Source: Variovorax sp. DXTD-1 (GTDB taxonomy: Bacteria > Pseudomonadota > Gammaproteobacteria > Burkholderiales > Burkholderiaceae_C). Taken from it: a DNA stretch of 64,000 bases. The stretch spans positions 1-64,000 of the forward strand of contig NZ_RWKH01000008.1 in the NCBI RefSeq assembly GCF_003984625.1. Reading direction: 5' to 3'. Made by a program: the position numbers and the translations under genes. Of this stretch, positions 16,559-25,550 are shown one piece after another. The notes beneath the pieces are model-generated. The model worked only from the letters and a program-made list of their open reading frames with translations. It was not told the origin of the DNA and searched no databases. How positions within the stretch are numbered: the stretch's first letter is position 1; every line of letters begins with the position of its first letter.

Positions 16559-17917
16559 ATGTACCGCGATCCAGTCCAGTCACTCGAACCCTTGCCCAGC
16601 CGCAACGCGGCACCCCACGCACTGCGCGTGGGAATGATCGGCATCGGCACTGTCGGCTCGGGCACGTTTCGCGTGCTGGCCCGCAACCAGGCCGAGATTG
16701 CCGGCCGCGCCGGGCGGCCGATCGAGGTGGTGATGGTCGCGGCGCGCAACCTGGCGCGGGCCGCCGCCGTGGTGGGCGGGAACGTTCCGCTGACGCACGA
16801 CCCGATGCGCGTTGCCACCCACCCCAACGTCGACGTGGTGGTCGAAGTGGCCGGCGGCACCGGCCCCGCACGCGACTGGGTGCTGGCCGCCATTGCCCAC
16901 GGCAAGCATGTGGTCACCGCCAACAAGGCCTTGCTGGCGGTGCACGGCGCCGAAATCTTCGCGGCGGCCCGGCAGCATGGCGTGGCCGTCGCCTACGAAG
17001 GCGCGGTGGCGGTGAGCATTCCCATCGTCAAGGCGCTGCGCGAAGGGCTCACGGCCAACCGCATCGAATGGGTGGCGGGCATCATCAACGGCACCACCAA
17101 CTTCATCCTCAGCAAGATGCGCGATGAAGGGCTGGACTTCGGCGCCGCGCTCGCACAGGCGCAGGCACTGGGCTATGCCGAGGCCGATCCGGCTTTCGAC
17201 GTGGAGGGCATCGACGCCGGGCACAAGCTCACGCTGCTGGCCGCCAATGCGTTCGGCACGCCGGTGCGCTTCGACGATGTGCAGGTGGAAGGCATCACGG
17301 CGCTGCAGCGGCTGGATGTGGCCTGCGCCGAGCAGTTGGGCTACCGCATCAAGTTGCTGGGCGTGGCGCGGCGCCGGGAAGAGGGCGTGGAGCTGCGCGT
17401 CCAGCCCGCGCTGGTGCCCGCCGCGCACCTCATGGCGCATGTGAACGGGTCGATGAACGGCGTCATGATCAAGGGCGACGCGGCCGGCGTGACGATGTAC
17501 TACGGCGCGGGCGCCGGCTCCGAGCAGACCGCGTCGGCGGTGATTGCCGACCTGGTCGATGTCGCACGCCTGGCGGGCACCAGCGCCGCGCAGCGCGTGC
17601 CGCACCTGGGTTTTCATGCGCACGCAATGAACACTCTGCCGGTGGTCTCTCGCGCCGACGTGTGTTCGTGCCACTACCTGCGAGTGCCCGTGCATGCCGC
17701 AAGCGGCATCGAGGCCGTAGCGGGCTGGGCTGCCGGCCGACAGCTGCCGGTGCGGCAAGTCACGCTTGCGGTTGGGCAGGCCGGCAGCGGCCCGCAGGTG
17801 CTCGTGCTGACGCAACCGGTGCGGCAAGCCGAGATGGAGCTGGCCCTGAACGCACTCCAGGCGCACCCGGCAGTGGCGGGAGCAATCACGGCGCTGCGGG
17901 TGGAGGAACTGGCGTGA
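16559..17917 (+). CDS. hom: Homoserine dehydrogenase
   Basis: A 452-residue monofunctional homoserine dehydrogenase, reducing aspartate semialdehyde to homoserine on the path to Thr, Met and Ile. The N-terminal Rossmann fold has GIGTVGSG (28-35). The catalytic region has GIINGTTNFIL and the conserved ADPAFDVEGIDAGHKL segment. The C-terminal part (about 370-452) is an ACT-like domain expected to bind threonine for feedback control. ATG 16559 follows CCGGAGA. thrC, which often follows hom in beta-proteobacteria, is absent here. Transcription is probably attenuated by the upstream leader. Confidence 0.93.
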   Translation: MYRDPVQSLEPLPSRNAAPHALRVGMIGIGTVGSGTFRVLARNQAEIAGRAGRPIEVVMVAARNLARAAAVVGGNVPLTHDPMRVATHPNVDVVVEVAGGTGPARDWVLAAIAHGKHVVTANKALLAVHGAEIFAAARQHGVAVAYEGAVAVSIPIVKALREGLTANRIEWVAGIINGTTNFILSKMRDEGLDFGAALAQAQALGYAEADPAFDVEGIDAGHKLTLLAANAFGTPVRFDDVQVEGITALQRLDVACAEQLGYRIKLLGVARRREEGVELRVQPALVPAAHLMAHVNGSMNGVMIKGDAAGVTMYYGAGAGSEQTASAVIADLVDVARLAGTSAAQRVPHLGFHAHAMNTLPVVSRADVCSCHYLRVPVHAASGIEAVAGWAAGRQLPVRQVTLAVGQAGSGPQVLVLTQPVRQAEMELALNALQAHPAVAGAITALRVEELA

Positions 17918-18040
17918 GCCGCTTCGTTCTAACTGGGACAGAATGCGCCCGAACGCGGGCGCTTGCACCGCACACGCAATGGGAGCCGCAATGGATGTCT
18001 ATGGGTTGGATGAGCTTCAAGCGCGCGAGGGAAACCGCGC

Positions 18041-18376
18041 GTGAAGCGCTGGTTCATGGCCATCGTTCTGGCTTGGGCAGCCCCCGTGTTTGCCCAACCG
18101 GCGGAGCAGCCCAAGCAAGTGGAGGGCGCGTCCTGCGAAGCGGAAGAAGCCGCGCTCGAGCGTGAGATGGACCTTGCGCGCTCCCGGGGCCAGATGCTGC
18201 GCCGGCGGCAGCTGGCCGAAACCCTGGCCGCGCTGCGAACGCGTTGCCACGGGTCGGAGCCTCAGCAGAGCCGCGCGGCCCGCATCGACAAGCTCGAGCA
18301 GGAGATCCGCGCGCTTCGCTCGGAACTCGAACGCGCCGAAGACCAATTGCGCGACCTGAGAAACCAGCGGCCATGA
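18041..18376 (+). CDS. DUF1090-like periplasmic coiled-coil protein
   Basis: A 111-residue exported protein: signal peptide with cleavage after VFAQ or AFA (about residue 18-19), then two long charged helices (EAALEREMDLARSRGQMLRRRQLAETLAAL and ARIDKLEQEIRALRSELERAEDQLRDL) with two Cys (about 32 and 69). This matches the DUF1090 pattern, whose members are small periplasmic proteins of unknown role. It lies 123 bases after hom; the short gap holds no recognisable gene. Confidence 0.75.
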   Translation: MKRWFMAIVLAWAAPVFAQPAEQPKQVEGASCEAEEAALEREMDLARSRGQMLRRRQLAETLAALRTRCHGSEPQQSRAARIDKLEQEIRALRSELERAEDQLRDLRNQRP

Positions 18377-18407
18377 CGGACTGTCCTGCCAGGCACCCAG
18401 CTGCTGC

Positions 18408-19259
18408 CTAGAGCCGCGGCAGCTGCATGCGCACTCGGCGCGCCGCTTCTTCCTCGCGCGCATCGTCCACTTCGCGCAGCACATTGCCCAGGTCGACAGG
18501 GCCGGTGTCGCGCACGTGCGTGCCGGTCAGCACCGATTCGACGCGCAGCAGGCCGCGCTCATACAGGTGCCAGATCTCGTCGCCATAGTGCGTGCCCAGC
18601 AGCTCCGGCGCAAACTGGCCGAAGAAGTTGCGCAGGTTCTCCACGTCGCGCAGCAGCATGCGCCTGGCGTGGTTGTTGCCCGCCGCGTCCACCGCCTGCG
18701 GCAGGTCGATGATCACCGGGCCGTCGGCCGACAGCAGCACGTTGAACTCCGACAAGTCGCCGTGCACCACGCCCGCGCACAGCATGCGCACCACCTCCTT
18801 CAGCAGGCTGCCGTGGTGCCGCACTGCTTCCTCAGGCGTAAAGGCCACGTCGTTGAGCCGCGGCGCCGCGTCGCCGTTGGCGTCGGTCACCAGTTCCATC
18901 AGCAGCACGCCTTCAAGAAAGTTGTAGGGCACTGGCACGCGCACGCCGGCTGCCGCCAGGCGGTAGAGCGCATCGACCTCGGCGCTTTGCCAGATGGCCT
19001 CGGTCACCTGCCGGCCGAAGCGCGTGCCCTTGGCCATGGCGCGCGTTTCGCGCGAATTGCGCACGCGGCGGTTCTCGGTGTAGTCGACGGCTTGGCGAAA
19101 GCTGCGCTTGTCGGCTTCCTTGTAGACCTTGGCGCACCGTGTTTCGTCGCCGCAGCGCACCACGTACACCATGGCTTCCTTGCCGCTCATCAGCTGGCGT
19201 ACCACCGTGTCGATCAGTCCTTCGTCGACCAGCGACTGCAGTCGTGGCGGTGCTTTCAT
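18408..19259 (-). CDS. RIO-type serine protein kinase
   Basis: A 283-residue atypical kinase of the bacterial RIO group. ATP-binding region SGKEAMVYVVR with the lysine K44 (RCAKVYKE); catalytic loop VVHGDLSEFNVL with D168 and N173; metal-binding aspartate D185 in VIIDLPQAV, the RIO replacement for the usual DFG. Length and motifs fit full activity. Substrates of bacterial RIO kinases are poorly known. The downstream gene end overlaps by four bases with the double-GNAT pseudogene (19256-20352), so the two may have formed one leftward unit. Confidence 0.9.
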   Translation of the reverse strand: MKAPPRLQSLVDEGLIDTVVRQLMSGKEAMVYVVRCGDETRCAKVYKEADKRSFRQAVDYTENRRVRNSRETRAMAKGTRFGRQVTEAIWQSAEVDALYRLAAAGVRVPVPYNFLEGVLLMELVTDANGDAAPRLNDVAFTPEEAVRHHGSLLKEVVRMLCAGVVHGDLSEFNVLLSADGPVIIDLPQAVDAAGNNHARRMLLRDVENLRNFFGQFAPELLGTHYGDEIWHLYERGLLRVESVLTGTHVRDTGPVDLGNVLREVDDAREEEAARRVRMQLPRL

Positions 19260-20352
19260 GGATGTTGCTCCCTCAGGGCCAGCGGGCGGGTCGAGAGGAA
19301 GGCCCTCAGGCTTTCCGGGCCGATCTGGTAGGCCGCATCATGCCTGTGCGCGGCAAAGCCGAGCCGGCGGTTGATGGCGAGCATGGGGGCGTTGACCTCG
19401 GCGTTGTGCGTCACGGCCATCAGGACGGCGGGATGGCGCTCGCGCACCAGCTGCAGCATGACAGCCTTCACGCCCTTGGCCAGGCCCTTCCCGCGCCAGA
19501 GGGGAGCCACGGCTGTGAGCCGCTGGAACATGCGGTCGGGGTACAGCTGGTTCCAGCTGGCGTCGCACACCGCGGCCACTTCGTCGCCGTCGAGCAGCAG
19601 CACGAGAAAATGCTCGCCGCCGCGCCGGTCGATCTCGGCATACCAGGCGCGAAAGTCCTCGAGCTCGTAGCGCATGGGCGGGCGCTCGAGCCGGGTGGTG
19701 GGGGCGTCGTTCAGCAGCGCGGACAACGGCGCGATCAGTGTCGCAAGGCGCTCGAAGGGCACGCGGCCGGCGTGAATTTCCAAGCGCAACCCGCGGCCCG
19801 CTGCGAGCGCATGGGCCCGCCAGCGAGCGAGTTCGGCGTCATCGAGATGGGCGAAGACCATGCGGTTCTCGATGCTGCGGTGCTTCTCGGCCGCACCGAT
19901 GGCCGTGAGAAATGCGTGCCCCTCGGGAAGCGAGGCCTTGATGGTCGCCATTGTCTTGCCGCGCTCTTCCATGGTGGCAAGCAGCGCGCGCATCAGCATG
20001 GTGGCAATGCCTTGCCGCCGATGTGACGAAGCACGCCGCCCCACACGTCCACGAAGGGCGCATAAGCCTGGTAATCGGGCGTGCCTTCGCGGCGAAAGCT
20101 CATGTTGAGGCTGCCGACGATGCCGCCGCGGCCATCCAGCGCAAAAATGCGATGCACGACTTGCAGGGGCGTGTGCTGACGCACGTTCTGCATGTTGTCG
20201 GCGTCGCTCGGCCAGGGTTCGCCCGGAAAGTCCTGCTCGTTGCGAAGGCGCCAGTAGGCAAGAGCCTTCCTCCACTCTTCGGCGGATGCCTGCTGGGGAT
20301 CGAAAACAGAAGTTGCGAAATGCCGCACGTCTGCGGCACGGGGTTCAAGCAT
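19256..20352 (-). pseudogene. Tandem-GNAT N-acetyltransferase with a one-base frameshift
   Basis: Two GNAT-type domains in series, read in two frames. The first frame starts at ATG 20352 (MLEPRAADVR) and runs through VDVWGGVL, then hits a stop at 19993. From the same point the adjacent frame continues as SHRRQGIATMLMRALLATME, the acetyl-CoA pyrophosphate-binding loop expected next in GNAT proteins, and ends normally at 19256 after a second GNAT-like domain (APLWRGKGLAKGVKAVML). Restoring one base near 20028 would give a 365-residue protein. Substrate unknown. This is either a true inactivating mutation or a sequence error. Confidence 0.85.
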
Positions 20353-20821
20353 GGTGAGCCTTGATGATTCTGGAAACGGGCAATCGCGGCCGGCACCTGC
20401 ATGCCGACGGCGGCGTTTGAATCTCGGGCGGTTTGTCGCTGCGGCAGCAGTGCCGCAATGGTCGAACCGGCTGTGCCCGTTCAGGGCTCGCGCTACGGGA
20501 GAAAGCGCGTCAGCAGGCCATTGAAGATTCGACAAACCGGCCGGGAGTGGGGCGTTGAACAGCTGTGTCTTCCATCGCGCACCTCCGGTCTGGTTGTTTG
20601 TCGAAGCGTCGAATGTAGCGGCCTTGCTGCGCAATGTGAAGTGACTTGTGGCGCATCCGCACTGCTGAGCCATGCCAGCTTTCGGGCAGCCGCACTCGTC
20701 TGCAAGGACGATGCACCCGAAGGCTGGTCCGTCGAAAGCAGGCCCGGCTTTTTCTTTGGGCGCGCCAGCGGCGCAATGCTGAGCTAAGGTAGCCGGTCGG
20801 CTCAAGCCAGGATCTTTGAAA
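20353..20821. other. Intergenic region without a recognisable gene
   Basis: About 470 bases between the leftward GNAT gene and the rightward binding-protein gene. Open frames on both strands here have no recognisable motif or convincing start signal. It probably holds two divergent promoters. I saw no clear dyad or repeat. Confidence 0.5.
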
Positions 20822-21793
20822 ATGAACAACAGGGGCAAGCTCGCGGTATTCCTTCTCGCATGCGCAATGAGCCTGGCCGCACAGGCACAGGAGTGGCCGG
20901 CAAGGCCCGTGCGCGTGATCGTTCCCGCGCCGCCGGGCAGTTCGCTCGACCTGATCGCGCGCGCGCTGGCCGACCGGCTGCGAACCATGTGGAAGCAGCC
21001 CGTCGTGATCGAGACCAAACCCGGCGCGGGCGGCCTGATCGGCATGGACGCGGTGGCCAAGGCACCGCATGACGGGTACACGCTGGGCATCGGCTTCAAC
21101 GGGCCGATTGCCTTCGGCCCCTACATGTACAGCCGCATGCCGTATGCACCCGCGCGCGACCTGGTGCCCATCGTGCTCACGACTTCGCAGCCCAACGTGC
21201 TGGCGGTGCAGGCCGGCAATCCCGCGAACACGTTGCCGGAGTTCGTGGCGTGGGCGAAGAAGCAGGGCAACGGGTTCAGCTATGCGTCGGTGGGGGCGGG
21301 GAGTTCGTCGCATCTCACGATGGAGCTGTTCCGCAGCACCGCGGGCATCGAAGCGGTGCATGTGCCTTATGCAGGCTCGCCGCCTGCCGGGCTTTCGGTG
21401 GCGGCGGGCGATACGCAGGCGCTGTTCACCGTGGCGCCGGCACTGCTGCCGCTCATCCAGGGCAAGCGCATCAAGCTGCTGGCGATCACCAGCGCAAAGC
21501 GCTCCGAGCTCATGAAAGACGTGCCCACGGTCGCCGAGTCCGGCTATCCCGGTTTCGAGGCGCTGGCCTGGAACGGGCTATTCACCGCAAGCGGCACGCC
21601 GCCGGAGGTGATTCGCCGCATCAACGCCGACGTGAACACTGTGCTGCAAGAGCCGGCCGTGCGCGAGTTGCTGGCCAACCAGGGGCTTGTGACGGGAGGC
21701 GGCTCGCCTGAAGAATTCAGGTCCTTCATCGACAGTGAGGGGCGCAAGTGGGGCGCCATCATCGGCAAGGTCGGCATCCGGCTCGAGCAATGA
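20822..21793 (+). CDS. Bug-family (tripartite tricarboxylate) periplasmic binding protein
   Basis: A 323-residue extracytoplasmic solute receptor. Signal peptide (charged N-terminus, AVFLLACAMSLAAQAQ), then family motifs WPARPVRVIVPAPPGSSLDLIARAL, VVIETKPGAGGLIGMDAVAKA and DGYTLG near the N-terminus. Family members bind small carboxylates or amides. No membrane subunits (TctA/TctB) are adjacent, as usual for orphan Bug proteins in this group. ATG 20822 is preferred over TTG 20816. It precedes the AtuA-like pair by 72 bases and a second Bug protein follows them, so they may serve one pathway. Confidence 0.88.
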   Translation: MNNRGKLAVFLLACAMSLAAQAQEWPARPVRVIVPAPPGSSLDLIARALADRLRTMWKQPVVIETKPGAGGLIGMDAVAKAPHDGYTLGIGFNGPIAFGPYMYSRMPYAPARDLVPIVLTTSQPNVLAVQAGNPANTLPEFVAWAKKQGNGFSYASVGAGSSSHLTMELFRSTAGIEAVHVPYAGSPPAGLSVAAGDTQALFTVAPALLPLIQGKRIKLLAITSAKRSELMKDVPTVAESGYPGFEALAWNGLFTASGTPPEVIRRINADVNTVLQEPAVRELLANQGLVTGGGSPEEFRSFIDSEGRKWGAIIGKVGIRLEQ

Positions 21794-21865
21794 TCCGAAA
21801 TTTGGATCAATTGATCTGAATTTTCGATTTTACGGATGACGGCGGGCTGCCTAAAGTCCGCCTCG

Positions 21866-23260
21866 ATGAACGCCACTGCCTCGCCCCCACTGCTGATCGG
21901 CTGCGCTGCAGGCTTTTCCGGCGACCGCACCGACGCGGCCGGGCCGGTGGTCGATACGCTGATCGCCCGGCTGCAAGGCGGCCCGGCGGAGCAACGCGCT
22001 TTCCTGATCTTCGAAACGCTGGCAGAGCGCACGCTCGCACTCGCCCAGCTGCGCCGACGCGACAACCCCGACGCCGGCTACGAGCCCTTGCTCGATGCCA
22101 TGCTGCGGCCCGTGCTGGCCCGCTGCCTTGCGCACGGCATTCGCATCGTGAGCAACTTTGGCGCGGCCAACCCGCGCGCCGCGGCCCGTCACATCGCCCG
22201 GATGGCGCGAGAACTCGGCGCCGCTGCGCCGCGCATCGCGGTGGTGGAGGGTGACGATCTCTCCGGCCCCTCGAATCTTGCGCTGTTGCACGAAGCGCTT
22301 GGCGCGCAAATGGACGGCCTGCGCATCGTCAGTGCCAACGCCTATATCGGCGCCGAGCCGATTGCCGAAGCGCTCGACGCGGGTGCACAGATCGTGGTGT
22401 GCGGCCGCGTGGCCGATCCGTCGCTCACGGTAGGTCCGGCCATGTCGCACTTCGGCTGGCGCGCCGACGACTGGGACCGGCTGGGCCGAGCCACCATGGC
22501 CGGCCACTTGCTCGAATGCGGTGCGCAGGTCTGCGGCGGCTACTTTGCCGACCCTGGCTACAAGAACGTACCGGGCCTCGAAGACGTGGGCTTTCCGATT
22601 GCGGAGATCGATGCCCACGGCCACTGCACCATCGGCAAGGCCGACCGCACCGGCGGCCTCGTGAGCGAAGCCACGGTGAAGGAGCAGCTGCTGTACGAGG
22701 TGCACGACCCGAGCGCCTACCTCACGCCCGACGTGGTGGCCGACATTGCCGAAGCCGAGGTCGATCAGCTGCCGGGCAAGGCGAATCGCGTGGCGTTGTC
22801 GGGCGTGCGCGGCCATGCGCGGCCCAGCCACTACAAGGTCAATGTCTGCCATGAAGGCGGCTGGCTGGCCGAGGGCGAAATTTCCTATGCGGGACCGCGC
22901 GCCGAGGCGCGCGCGCGGCTCGCGGCGGACGTGCTGCGCAAGCGGCTCGACGGCCTTGCGCTGCGCGTGGACCTGATCGGTGCGCTGAGCATTCTTGGCG
23001 ACGACGCCGGCCGCATGCTGGCCGATACGCCGGATGCCGGCCTGCGCGACGTGCGCCTGCGCGTTGCGGCCTCGCATACAGACCGTGCGCAGGCCGAGCG
23101 TCTCACGCGCGAAGTCATGGCGCTCTATACCTGCGGGCCGGCGGGCGGCGGCGGTGTGCGCACCGCGCTCACGCCGCGGCTCAATACCTTGTCGTGCCTG
23201 CTGCCGCGCGAAGCGGTGCCGGTGAGCTTCGAACTGCTCGGCGCGGAGGCCCTGGCATGA
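21866..23260 (+). CDS. AtuA-like protein (DUF1446)
   Basis: A 464-residue cytoplasmic protein of the acyclic terpene utilisation AtuA family. Recognisable stretches are LLIGCAAGFSGDR at the N-terminus, IRIVSNFGAANPRAAARHI, GADPIAEAL-like ALDAGAQIVVCGRVADPSLTVGP and HLLECGAQVCGGYFAD. AtuA takes part in Pseudomonas citronellol/geraniol degradation, but many homologues sit in other operons and the reaction is not settled. ATG 21866 is preferred over an in-frame ATG at 21836. Its stop overlaps the start of the next gene (ATGA). Confidence 0.85.
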   Translation: MNATASPPLLIGCAAGFSGDRTDAAGPVVDTLIARLQGGPAEQRAFLIFETLAERTLALAQLRRRDNPDAGYEPLLDAMLRPVLARCLAHGIRIVSNFGAANPRAAARHIARMARELGAAAPRIAVVEGDDLSGPSNLALLHEALGAQMDGLRIVSANAYIGAEPIAEALDAGAQIVVCGRVADPSLTVGPAMSHFGWRADDWDRLGRATMAGHLLECGAQVCGGYFADPGYKNVPGLEDVGFPIAEIDAHGHCTIGKADRTGGLVSEATVKEQLLYEVHDPSAYLTPDVVADIAEAEVDQLPGKANRVALSGVRGHARPSHYKVNVCHEGGWLAEGEISYAGPRAEARARLAADVLRKRLDGLALRVDLIGALSILGDDAGRMLADTPDAGLRDVRLRVAASHTDRAQAERLTREVMALYTCGPAGGGGVRTALTPRLNTLSCLLPREAVPVSFELLGAEALA

Positions 23261-23622
23261 ACACGGCGACAGACCTCATGGAAGTGCCGCTCTACCGCGC
23301 CGCCCACGGCCGTACCGGCGACAAGGGCGACCGCTCCAACATCAGCGTGATTGCCTGGCACCCGGACTTGTATCCGCTGCTGGCCGAACAGCTCACGCCT
23401 GAACGCGTGGCCGCGCAGTTTCGCCACCGCGCGCCAGCACGGGTGCAGCGCTTCCTGCTGCCCAGGCTGCACGCGATGAACTTCGTGCTCGATGCGGTAC
23501 TCGACGGCGGCGTCAACGATGCGCTGAACCTCGACGCGCACGGCAAGGCGCTCTCGTTCCTGTTGCTGGACATGCCCATCCGCGTACCGCGCCCGCTTGT
23601 GCCGCTGCTGGCGGGGCCATAG
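23257..23622 (+). CDS. AtuA-associated small subunit
   Basis: A 121-residue protein whose ATG overlaps the stop of the AtuA-like gene (ATGA), indicating translational coupling. The motif AAHGRTGDKGDRSNISVIA near the N-terminus is typical of the short domain that is either separate from or fused to AtuA in other bacteria, so the two probably form one complex. No catalytic role can be assigned. Alternative in-frame starts upstream lie inside the partner gene. Confidence 0.82.
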   Translation: MNTATDLMEVPLYRAAHGRTGDKGDRSNISVIAWHPDLYPLLAEQLTPERVAAQFRHRAPARVQRFLLPRLHAMNFVLDAVLDGGVNDALNLDAHGKALSFLLLDMPIRVPRPLVPLLAGP

Positions 23623-23669
23623 CGGCAATCCGATTTCTTTTTCTCACCCATCCATCCGGAGACAAAACA

Positions 23670-24638
23670 ATGAAACGACGTTCCCTCACCCTTTCGGCCG
23701 CCGCTCTGGCCCTGGTGCCGCTGCTGGGCCACGCGCAGCAGGCCTTTCCAGACAAGCCCATCACCTTCGTGGTGCCCTTTGCGGCCGGCACCGCCACCGA
23801 CCAGATCGCACGCGCGCTGGGCAACAGCATCACGGCGGAAACAAAGCAGCCCGTGGTCATCGACAACAGGGCCGGTGCCAGCGGATTCATCGCCTCGCAG
23901 CAGGTGGCCAAGGCCGCGGCGGACGGCTACACGGTGCTGATCACCACCAACACCACGCACGCGGCCAACGAACACCTGTTCAAGAAGCTGCCGTACGACC
24001 CGGTGAAAGATTTTTCGCCCATCACCGCGCTGGGCAAGGGTGGGCAGATCATGGTGGTGAACCCCTCGTTCCCGGCCAAGAGCGTGGCCGAGTTCGTGGC
24101 GCTCGCGAAGAAGGAGCCCGGCAAGTACAGCTTTGGCAGCGGCAGTTCATCAAGCCGCATGGCGGGCGAGTTGCTGCAGCAGATGGCCGACATCAAGCTG
24201 CTTCACGTGCCCTACAAGAGCAACACGCTGGCCGTGACCGACCTGCTGGGCGGGCAGATTCACATGATGATCACCGACGCGGCCACCGGGCTGCCGCAGG
24301 TCAAGGGAGGCAAGCTGCGCGCGCTGGGTGTGTCGAGCGCCGCGCGCTCACCGCTGGCACCCGATGTACCCACCATTTCCGAAGCCGGCGTGAAGGGCTA
24401 CGAGATGGGCTACTGGTTCGCGGCCTATGCGCCCGCCAAGACGCCACCGGCGGTGGTCAAGCGCCTCAACGAGCTACTGGTGAAGGCGGCGAAGAGCGAG
24501 TCTGCCAACACTGCGTTCTACGAACCCACGGGCACCGAGGTGTTCACCACCTCGGCTGAAGAGCTTGCCAAGTTCCAGACTGCGGAGTCGCAGAAGTGGG
24601 GCCGCATCGTGAAGGCGGCCGGCATCGAAGCCGAGTAG
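23670..24638 (+). CDS. Bug-family periplasmic binding protein
   Basis: A 322-residue solute-binding protein with a signal peptide (RRSLTLSAAALALVPLLGHAQQ, cleavage after HAQ) and family motifs FPDKPITFVVPFAAGTATDQIARAL, VVIDNRAGASGFIASQQVAKA and DGYTVLI. It is paralogous to the protein at 20822 but clearly diverged. ATG 23670 follows CCGGAGAC. It is 47 bases downstream of the AtuA-like pair on the same strand, so a shared substrate is plausible. The ligand is unknown. Confidence 0.9.
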   Translation: MKRRSLTLSAAALALVPLLGHAQQAFPDKPITFVVPFAAGTATDQIARALGNSITAETKQPVVIDNRAGASGFIASQQVAKAAADGYTVLITTNTTHAANEHLFKKLPYDPVKDFSPITALGKGGQIMVVNPSFPAKSVAEFVALAKKEPGKYSFGSGSSSSRMAGELLQQMADIKLLHVPYKSNTLAVTDLLGGQIHMMITDAATGLPQVKGGKLRALGVSSAARSPLAPDVPTISEAGVKGYEMGYWFAAYAPAKTPPAVVKRLNELLVKAAKSESANTAFYEPTGTEVFTTSAEELAKFQTAESQKWGRIVKAAGIEAE

Positions 24639-24660
24639 CCGGGGAAGGCGGCGTCCGCTG

Positions 24661-25461
24661 CTAACGCACGTTTGCGCTCTTCTTCGGATCAGTGTGCACC
24701 GCAAAGCCTGATTCACCCGGCGCGATCTCGTCGCGCAGCGTGAGCGCCGGAATGTCGTAGTCGCCGAAGTTCTGCGGACGGAACGGAATCGGGTCCGTCG
24801 TCCACAGCGTGTCGAGGCGGCGGCCGAGCTCTTCGGTAATTCGTTCGTAGGCGGCTGCATCGACCTTGCCGGTGCGATAGACCACATAGGGCGGCAGCAC
24901 GTCGAACCCGGGGTAGTACAGCACCCCGTGATGGATGGGAAACAGCAGATCGTCCATTGGCCCGTTGATGCCTCTGGCGCTGTAGTGCGAAGCCCACCCG
25001 CCAGTGGTAACCACCAGCATCGCGCGCTTGCCGCTCATCACGCCCTGGCCGAAGCGGTCGCCCCAGTGCGAGTCGGAGTGCTCGCCCACGCCATAGGCAA
25101 ACCCATAGGCGTAGACCCGGTCGATCCAGCCCTTGAGGATGGCCGGCATCGTGTACCACCACAGCGGAAACTGGAAGATCACGGCATCGGCCCACAGCAG
25201 CTTGGCCTGTTCCGCCGCGATCTCGTCGCGCTGGGTGCCGGCCTCGAAGGCGCGCAACGAGTCGGTCACGGGGTCGAAATGAGCGCCGGGCTCGATGTGC
25301 GAGAAGTCGTCCGCGTCGAGCGTTGCCTTCCATCGCATGGCGGAAAGATCGGACACGCGCACTTCGTGCCCGGATTGCACGAGGCGTTCCACCATGAATT
25401 GCTTGAGCGATCCGTTGAGCGAACGGGCTTCGGGGTGGGCATGAACAAGAAGAATTTTCAC
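24661..25461 (-). CDS. NAD(P)H:quinone oxidoreductase (flavodoxin-fold)
   Basis: A 266-residue flavoprotein of the NQO1/MdaB type. N-terminal ILLVHAHPEARSLNGSL binds FAD/FMN phosphate, ADAVIFQFPLWWYTMPAILKGWIDRVYAYGFAYG is the family core, and TTGGWASHYSARGINGPMDDLLFPIHHG follows. It would reduce quinones by two electrons with NAD(P)H. The family begins with (M/V)KILLVHAHPE, so GTG 25461 is favoured; ATG 25491 would add ten residues. Neither has a strong ribosome-binding site. It is divergent from a LysR gene, with a dyad between them. Confidence 0.88.
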   Translation of the reverse strand: MKILLVHAHPEARSLNGSLKQFMVERLVQSGHEVRVSDLSAMRWKATLDADDFSHIEPGAHFDPVTDSLRAFEAGTQRDEIAAEQAKLLWADAVIFQFPLWWYTMPAILKGWIDRVYAYGFAYGVGEHSDSHWGDRFGQGVMSGKRAMLVVTTGGWASHYSARGINGPMDDLLFPIHHGVLYYPGFDVLPPYVVYRTGKVDAAAYERITEELGRRLDTLWTTDPIPFRPQNFGDYDIPALTLRDEIAPGESGFAVHTDPKKSANVR

Positions 25462-25518
25462 GGCTGCATGTTGCGTTGAATGACGATGCATGCAGGTTAG
25501 GTACAGCCGAGCTATATT

Positions 25519-25540
25519 GGAAATGAATATTCAAAATTCC
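25519..25540. promoter_or_regulatory. Candidate LysR-type operator in the quinone reductase/LysR intergenic region
   Basis: An imperfect 22-bp inverted repeat with a perfect core TGAATATTCA (25524-25533) flanked by GGAA and TTCC ends. It lies 10-31 bases upstream of the LysR gene start and 57 bases or more upstream of the divergent reductase, where LysR regulators usually bind. Confidence 0.65.
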
Positions 25541-25550
25541 AGGAATAGTA

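Noticed and set aside
20401..20787. A 128-codon plus-strand frame upstream of the Bug-type gene
   Set aside because: No ribosome-binding site, no domain resemblance and unusual composition for this genome.
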